Shown here piece by piece: positions 56,911-64,000 of a stretch of DNA of 64,000 bases. Each line of letters starts with the position of its first letter. The stretch's first letter is position 1. Made by a program: the position numbers and the translations under genes. The stretch is from Plasmopara viticola (taxonomy: Eukaryota > Oomycota > Peronosporomycetes > Peronosporales > Peronosporaceae). Below the pieces are notes generated by a model. That model searched no databases, was not told the origin of the DNA, and worked only from the letters and a program-made list of their open reading frames with translations. The DNA lies in NCBI GenBank assembly GCA_001695595.3, contig MBPM02000042.1, forward strand, positions 434,001-498,000, given 5' to 3'.

Positions 56911-59900
56911 CATTATCTAGGCTCTTAGTCTTCAGGATATATTTAATGATGGACATCGATACACATGCTTCATGTGCTGCAAAGAGTGGTACGATGGATG
57001 TTATACTCTGCGAAGTATATTTGCCATGCTGATTAGAGTTTACATATGCCTGCTTTCGCACTCTTGAACAGGGTACTATCGAGTGGTTCATACTAATTCT
57101 CTTGAAGATTCTGTGGTAATATGAAATGGTGAAGCAGATGAAAATTTTTGAATACTAAGTACAAAAAGCATTCGGTGCGTCAATATCATACGCTGGAGGT
57201 CGACGATTTAGGTTGATCCAAGTTTTCGCGAATTTATGTAATCCGGTAAAACGATTCTAAAATAATTAAACTTTGTCATTTAGCAATACATTGTCTTACT
57301 TTTAAAGGGCTTTTAATTTCCCCTCACATGTTTATTCGAACAATTTGTTATTCTAAAGCAATCGCATTATTTTTCCGTCTGGTAATGTTCCACCGACTTT
57401 TCGTAAAGTCGAATGAGTAATTTTCCAGACAGCGAATGGTTTTAGAAAAGAGGGCTGAATAAAGTTTTTTGTAGTCTCTTTACCCATAAAAGCTAAGGGA
57501 ATGTTTGTTCTCAAGGGCTAACAAAACGCTTGGATGTTTCAGTCCATCAGTATAAAAGGGAATACAGCTTGTAGGTGCATCACCCACATTGATAAGTGCA
57601 GCTTAGCAATAACAAATTTGTCGGCCTTCGAAGGTGGCGCTTTAAGCGCGTACTCTGAGCAGTGTGTCGTTGAACTTACGACTAGCTTTTTCCGTCGGAC
57701 TGTTTATAGAAAAATGGTCTGCTGTTGACATCAGCAAGCGAGCTTTAAATAGCTGATACAGCGTTTGTCAAAACACTGCGGTGAATCGCGACTCCATGTC
57801 ATGAGTGAAGGGTTATGTAATACAGAATTCAAATTTGTGTACAGCCCTGCTGTTCGTTTCTTGCTTATACAAGCTAAAGCTGGTGTTACAATGTACGGTC
57901 GGCATGCGAAAACGGCTCTTATCGCGTAATTTATAACTTCCCACAACCTATAGACAAAGATAAGACTTTTCACCAAATTGTGTCAGTTCTGGTGGACATT
58001 ATAAGAACCGAACGTGTGAGCCGTGAGTTTGACCTCTGGCATGTGTCGCATGTTTTGACATTCCTGGTCACTCACTCGTACTTGCGAGGCACCAGAATGT
58101 GGTAAAATATTTATAGCGGGCACTAACCGCCTTCCAAAGCACATCGCATTTAGGGTTTCGCCGATTAAAAGCGCTTTAGGCTGAATTTGCCGAATCCACC
58201 CGAAAAAAATCCAACCATTACCCACTCACATCGATGCGGCTACGATCGCAGTCGGGGGAGAAACCACTTGAGTTTGGCATTTTTGCCTGCAATAAAGAAT
58301 TGATCCTGGCCAAATTGGGAGCCATTTAAAACGCGTGTACTTGTTTGCATACAACAAATAAAGAAGACTTGAGGTCAAGGCGAAAGCGGCTTTCTCCAGT
58401 GCTTTATGATTGCTACAAATTGCTCTTATACTTTATGGTCGACATAGATGCTTCCAAGGATGCCGTAGGCTTAAAGTATATTGTCACGGTCATCCTTTTT
58501 ATAGACCTAGTAGAAGCTATTGAATCATCTTGGCTGGATTGCTCGATGACCGTTGCGATATGTGATCAGAAGCAATGGAAGGCTTGTACGCAATTTTAGG
58601 TCTTTTGGGTACGGTCGAGGTAACTTAACATCGATTCTTGGCGCCTAACTTAGCAGTATATTATCGATGAGACACCTAGGAGGTAGTCTATATTGCATAG
58701 TAGCATCAAGGGCTAGCCCAAAGTATGTAACTTTTAAAAAATCATTTGGAAAGCACCACGAGATAAGTGATCTACAAAGCCCGCAGAGCTGATGAGCTTA
58801 CTGCTTGACGCTATGGCCGGGTGAGTTCGTTAAAGTCCTCCCTTTTTTATCGAACCCAGTTAAGTAACACTATCACAAGACGGCGATTGGTGTCAATACC
58901 TAGTCACAAAGCTCAACGCCAAATGTATAAGTGATTTGCTCACTAGGCACACCCTAGGGAGGAACCGTTGGCTGTTGTCTTTTACTCCTCTCTCTTGTTC
59001 CGGGCACAATCGCTGCTGACATCATCAATAAGGGCATGCTAGCTCGCATAATTTAAAAGTAATGAGTAATTATAAACATCACTGTCTTGACAGGTGACCT
59101 CAATTGCATGGGTGGTAAGTCTGAGGAGAAGTCTTACACGTACAAGAGCACACCACTAGCTGACGAATCTATTCTGTAAACATTGTCAATTTCTTCAAGG
59201 AAAAGACGAGAAGAGTTTTCGCCGGAGTAATCGAGGCGCTCCTTATCATCATCGTGGCTCATGCCTGGGGAACATAGCATGGAGGCAAATAGTACGCTCG
59301 CGTTCTCTCTCGTGGTGAAGTAGATGGCTCTTCAAGAAGTCTCTTTCCCCTAGAGGATCTTTGGGAGGGGTGAGCTCACCGCCCGCTCCGGTGCTAAAGT
59401 GCGGGCGCTGCCTTCGACATTAAAGCTGTGCTTGACGCGGAAGCACCTATGACTCGAGTGTAAAACCGATGGTAGAGCAGAAAGCGTCGCAAACAATGCT
59501 AAATGGCTTTATTTCACCTGTCAAAGACGGAACAGACGCCTGCTGAGAGAAAAATCGAAAGTGACCCAACGATGGCTGTCTCCGCGCCAATTTAAAATTG
59601 TGATTAAACAGAATTTTCTAGGCCCGCATAGCCCGCGTACTTGTGCAGCTAGCTGGCGAGTCCTTTTTTTAAAAAAAGAATGTAATGTAAGCCAAGGTAA
59701 AACGATTTTCACTCTCTCGGATTCAAACTCATAGACTGCTTACGAAGCTAATAAGAGCTCAGTCATCTATGGTGCAAATACACCAGTCATTGTTGGTAAA
59801 AACATTTATGCCTTCAAACCTTGCCTTTGGTGGCTCTATCGCTCAGATATTCCTTCGTCGGCAGCAAAACAGTCAGAAGAAGTGCTCTACGATTATATAT

Positions 59901-60585
59901 CCAGCTTTTAGCCCCGCCTTCTGGGTAAGAGAAATTGAGTACCACGTAAACCTAATCATTTGTGATCTAGGCGCTTTAGTGACCAGATTCATCTTCTAAT
60001 TTATACAGGAAGGCAATTCATTCCCAGGTGAAATAAGCTTCAACGTACACCAAGCGCAACCCCCGGAGATGACGAGGCCTCTGTTACGTGAGCCCTACAG
60101 CATAAGCTTTGCGCGTAGAGTTTAAACGCCGTGACACGTTCGGGCTGATTTTTAACAAAAAGAAAATTAATTGCGACCGCTCTGTCAGCCCCGTAATTTT
60201 TTCACGCAGCGCCGACGGCGCATTCGAAAGATGCAGAGAGGTTGTTCGGTCCTTTCAAGAATCTTTGCGAGGGTCAGAAAATCGATCGTTTTGTGCCGAT
60301 TCGTTAAGTGCTACCAAGTGTGACGATTCACACGTCCTTGCACAGAAAAGGCGTTTGAAAGAAAAAAGAGCATTCTTGTGAAGGACCATACACTTTTTAC
60401 AGCGCACTTGGTGGTAGCGTCTCATGGATGTCTTCCTGCATTTAATCTTTATTTTTATCTTCCAAAGCTCACCAAAACCTATTTTTTATAACGTCGCTTG
60501 AAATTTTATAGCTACATGCTATATCCGTGTGGTCCACAATGTCCCTCTAACTTTGAATGGGCTGCAGTAGCAGCACTAGTCGACG
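56911..60585. other. Gene desert with possible Copia relics
   Basis: No intact gene. A possible integrase relic on the minus strand is listed separately at 57731-58225. Around 58840-59460 the sequence becomes less AT-rich with broken frames, perhaps another old element. Nothing else is supported. Confidence 0.45.
57731..58225 (-). pseudogene. Possible Copia integrase relic
   Basis: The ORF at 57983-58225 reads PKALLIGETLNAMCFGRRLVP, close to the Copia integrase phrase L-W-GE-LN-xCY-x-NR-xP, followed by SGASQVRV. No longer frame or terminal repeats are present. It is on the opposite strand to the nearby element, so it would be a separate insertion. Confidence 0.35.
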
Positions 60586-61339
60586 ATGAGCTCGCAGCGC
60601 GGCAACGTGAAGAAGCGTGCGCCCAAGCATCAAAATGCGTTTGCGTTCAAACACAACCCGAAATCCAAAAAGACAGAGCGTATTTTATCAATGCCCATTC
60701 ACGGGCTTTGTGAAAAGTGCCACAAGCAGATTGAGTGGCGCAAGAAATACCGCAAGTACAAACCGCTTTCGCAACCAGGTGCCTGGTGCGTCTTGCTGAC
60801 CTACACTATACAACTGTCGATTCTCTGGCATTCATACAAATTGCTCAGAATGACATAATGTTTTCGCTTGTAGTATTTACTGCCATCAGAAAACAGTGAC
60901 AGCCGCATATCACGCCGCTTGTGACGCCTGCGCCAAGGTAAATCGTAATTGAGCTGAGGAATGCAAACGCGAGATTAATATTGTGGGGCTGCTGATGGCT
61001 GTCTACTTCAGGAGCGAGAAATCTGCGCCAAGTGCTGCTTGGCAAAGGAAATCGTGACGAGGTTTGTTGTTTGTTGCACTTGCTGTCGCACTTTTGATGC
61101 TGACCTGTTGCGATGTTAGTGAACAGGAGCTCCTGGCAGCACACGAAGTACAAGAGCGAGAGCTCGAAAACACATCGGAGGGAATGCGCGAGCGTGACCG
61201 TCGTGCATACATGCGCAAAATGGACAAGGAACACGATCCGATTGTCAATGGAGAAGGCGCCGGCCACGAGTCGTACGACGAGGACGACGGTGATGCTGAA
61301 GCCAACGGCTACGAGTCGTATGACGAGACCATGCAGTGA
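60586..61339 (+). CDS. C9orf85: C9orf85-like (DUF2039) zinc-binding protein, 4 exons
   Basis: Exons are 60586-60785, 60874-60937, 61012-61061 and 61120-61339; the phases agree and the product is 177 residues. The N-terminus MSSQRGNVKKRAPKHQNAF and the segment HGLCEKCHKQIEWRKKYRKYKPL follow the C9orf85 family closely. After splicing, CIYCHQKTVTAAYHAACDACA and ICAKCC complete its zinc-binding cysteines. The acidic C-terminus (HESYDEDDGDAE) is extra compared with the family as I recall it. Molecular function is not established. Its stop codon overlaps the first Met of the next gene by one base (TGATG). Confidence 0.88.
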
Positions 61340-62878
61340 TGGTCTTTTTAGCCAATCAAAAACGTTCAAAAGTGGTTTTAGTTTCCTTTTTGCTTCTTTT
61401 GACCGCAATGACCGCGCCTCAGTCGACCCAGGAAGCTTGGGAGACGTGGTGGCATACGACCAAGAGTGGCAGCATTCGAACGTACATTTCCATTGTCTTG
61501 TTCTTCCTCTCCACAGTCTTGGCCAACCCCATTGCTCGCTGTCTCTTCTACATCGTCCGCAAAGCATGTCCTAAAAAATGGATGTACGTAAAGGCGGCTT
61601 TGCTTGCTCAGGCCTGATACGAAATTGACGTCGCTACGGCTTGATAGATGGCCTGATGACGCGCGGCTTATGATGATGTGGCAGACATCGCTCATGTGTC
61701 GCGCCGGCTTGTTGTGGATTACAATTCTAGTCTCAAGGTTGTCCCTGTTACTGTATAAATGGCCTGCATATATCTTCGGCGTCTGCTTCATTATCTGGCT
61801 CGAAGCCGGTGGAAATGTATTGAGAGAAGTTATTGTACGCAATGGCGTAGTGGGGTACATGAAGGACGAAAAGGCTGGGCGCATGACGTTGCTGTACGAA
61901 GGCAGTACATTGGCCAAGATGCTGCTTCTTGTGCTAATTATCTACACATACTACGTGTCACCTCGGATTGCAGAATCAAACGAGTTGAAATTATTGTTCT
62001 CTGTAGGTTTTTTCGGATCCATTGCATTGGGTACGCTGCCACTTGTACGAAATTGTAAAGATTGAAAGATTGGGTGTTGCGATGATGGAGGTTTAACACT
62101 TGTGTATGCCATATTGATCCAGCTGCGCAATGTCATGGGGGCACACTACATGTTTTTGGCCAATATGTTGCATCTTGACTCTAAAATTTACTTGCACGGT
62201 TCGAAAAAGGGGACAATCTGCGATTCACCACTGGGTTTTATTGTTCTCGCAACTCCAGATCACACCAAGACATTTATTCCCGCGGGCGGCACAGTAAGCA
62301 ATACAACTGAAGTTTTTCATCGGTTTCTGTGGCCACTTCGACTTGATGTACATTTACCAGCCAAGCTATCAACAAAGTGTGTACGGGAGTTTCTACAAGA
62401 TATGGATGAGCTGCTTTTCTGGGACCCTGCGGTCGTGCTGGCATCGAAGGGAAGTGCGACATTGGACGCTGAAGGAACGTCGTCGCTTGCGGACGCGTCG
62501 ACGCCAAGTGAAACTTATAGTGTTCACGGAATGACGGAGGCGTCGGAATTGACAATAAAGCTGTTGTTTGACGATAATCGACAGGAACAAGAGAGAATTA
62601 TCCAGCGTGCACGAGGCAATGACGGCTATGTTGCACTTAAGCCTGATACTCGATGGGTCATTCAACTTCGGACATTTGTGCAAGCACCGCAAAAAGCTTA
62701 CTACCGTCAAACACGAGCTGCGGTGAGTTAATTGATTGTATCAGATCACTCACTCGACTGACCCTTTCAACTCTATTACTTCGGCATTGTACAGTACATT
62801 GAGGCCATTACGAAACTGATGGAGAAACGAGGAAATGCCTTTGCTGCCGTCATCGAGCCTCACCCTGATGAGGAATGA
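61339..62878 (+). CDS. Multi-span membrane protein, possibly MscS-like, 4 exons
   Basis: Exons are 61339-61583, 61612-62044, 62123-62722 and 62795-62878; the phases agree and the product is 453 residues. Residues 12-25 (VVLVSFLLLLTAMT) could be a signal or first span. Further hydrophobic spans are TYISIVLFFLSTVLA, RAGLLWITILVSRLSLLLY, WPAYIFGVCFIIW, LAKMLLLVLIIYTYYV and KLLFSVGFFGSIALGTL. The soluble C-terminal half begins after the last span. The stretch FIPAGGTVSNTTEVF...VREFLQDMDELLFWDPAV is arranged like the beta domain and C-domain of MscS channels (IPN, N, then VREIL...P.V), but identity is low. MscS relatives act as tension-gated channels. The true start may be the Met at about 61408. 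Confidence 0.6.
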
Positions 62879-62898
62879 GGACGAGACTGACACTCAAT

Positions 62899-64000
62899 TT
62901 AGCCAGCCACCGCATTAAGGCGACTTTTTTGGTGCGATTCCCTCACCTGGTCCAATCGCATACTGACCTCGATCGTCGACATGTACAATGCAGTGTCTCC
63001 GTCGTCGGGCAAAACTTGAAGCAAATCTTCGGGACTGAGGGTCAAGCACACGTGGTGTAAAATACTCTTTAAAATTGAATGCTCGCTGGAGAATGAGCCG
63101 CCGCTTGCCGTCTGTAAAATACGTTAGGCGGTTTGTAAACGTCAATATCTACGTGGCGCTGATCAATGTCGTACCTCTGTTGCATTCTTTGACATCGAAG
63201 ACAACATGCTAATCAAAAAGCGCCAGTCCTGCAGCGTGGCGCAAAAGCTTTTGCCGTACGGCAAGAATAAGTTTTGTAGGTCACCACGTTGTGCAATAAG
63301 TTTCAGTCCATCCACCGTTCTGTACACAAAGACCAAAAGATACAATAAAAGTGCCTTAAGGAAGAATGATCACAATCGTGCGTACCTAGACACACGAGGT
63401 AACGTCAAGAGAACAACGAGTGCACCTATATCGTTTTCAAGATCCCACAGCTCTTGACTAGAAGTCTCGACGTCACATCTCTCGTAGACTGACAGCACAT
63501 CTTGAGGACACACCACGTCCTTTTGATGCAGCAGCTCTAACGCTTGATTGTAGATATATTGAAGCGTTTTGCGCAACCTTGGGGTCTTCGGTAAACAATG
63601 CGTCTTCAAGTACTCTTGCACCCAACAGGGAAGTTTGTGGTGAGCTGGTTTTATAATCATTGGCTCAAACAAAGCACATACGGTCGCCTCCACACGTCCG
63701 TCCTCATCATTCGTTACACCATGAAAACACGAACTCAACTTGACACATAGACGCGTCAACTCGGCCGCCACTGCGGCCTTCGCGCTCTGTAAATCCTCTT
63801 CGTCGTCTTGTACTTCCTCCTTTTCCGACATTTTCTCAAGCGTCGGTAACATTTGAATCACAAACACTAGGAAGCGAAGAACGAGAACTTGGTCAGATAC
63901 AAACGGGGTGGCTAAGAGACCCGTGTCCACTGGGAAGGATGAACCACTCGATGCAATTTTGGTTGCTGACTGCACTGCAGCATCGCCGATTGAATACAAG
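62899..64000 (-). CDS. Unrecognised helical protein, 3' part only
   Basis: The gene leaves the window on the right. Exons on the minus strand are 64000-63386, 63319-63175 and 63111-62899, with agreeing phases and a stop at 62899-62901. The visible part is about 320 residues, apparently all helical, with hydrophobic and acidic stretches (VLVLRFLVFVIQML, then EEVQDDEEDLQS) and a LQNLFLPYGKSFCATLQDWRFLI segment. An alpha-solenoid fold is possible. I do not recognise the family. The Met at 63999 is probably internal. It converges with the membrane-protein gene, 20 bp between stops. Confidence 0.6.

Overview
The window looks like nuclear DNA of an oomycete (Peronosporales-like; inference). The evidence is small genes with 45-80 nt GT-AG introns (donors such as GTACGT, GTGCGT and GTAAGT), very short gaps between genes, stramenopile-style protein architectures, and AT-rich gene-poor blocks holding decayed retroelements. 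Several flagellum-type genes (outer-dynein-arm docking complex, LRR, EF-hand, SHIPPO-like) suggest a lineage that still makes zoospores. I saw no RxLR, Crinkler or other secreted effector gene, no rRNA, no CRISPR and no true tRNA gene.

Layout. 0.2-2.1 kb: a small mitochondrial-type membrane protein, then a TFIIA-like gene. 2.1-7.25 kb: gene-poor, with a possible Copia scrap and a well-preserved tRNA-derived SINE bounded by 15-bp direct repeats. 7.25-27 kb: a dense island of ten genes: a PH/CaMKK-like/RyR kinase, a dynein docking coiled-coil protein, a second coiled-coil protein, a small Cys-cluster protein, ubiquilin (Dsk2), FANCI, an EF-hand protein, an LRR protein, and two flagellum-type proteins. 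27-35.9 kb: gene desert. 35.95-39.8 kb: an RG-rich Argonaute on the minus strand. 39.8-44.2 kb: gene-poor. 44.2-47.3 kb: proteasome beta5, and a convergent PAM2-CUE-CCCH-Smr protein. 47.3-60.6 kb: gene desert with a decayed Ty1/Copia element (LTRs at 52.73-53.0 and 56.65-56.9 kb). 60.6-64 kb: a C9orf85-type protein, a multi-span membrane protein that may be MscS-like, and the 3' part of an unrecognised gene that leaves the window on the right.

Themes: protein quality control (ubiquilin, proteasome beta5), RNA control (Argonaute, Smr/CCCH protein), DNA crosslink repair (FANCI) and flagellum assembly. Many neighbours are divergent pairs sharing 150-215 bp, or convergent pairs 20-150 bp apart. 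Gene models were built by hand from splice sites and reading-frame continuity. Where all exon phases agree I say so. All family names come from recognised motifs, not from any database search.
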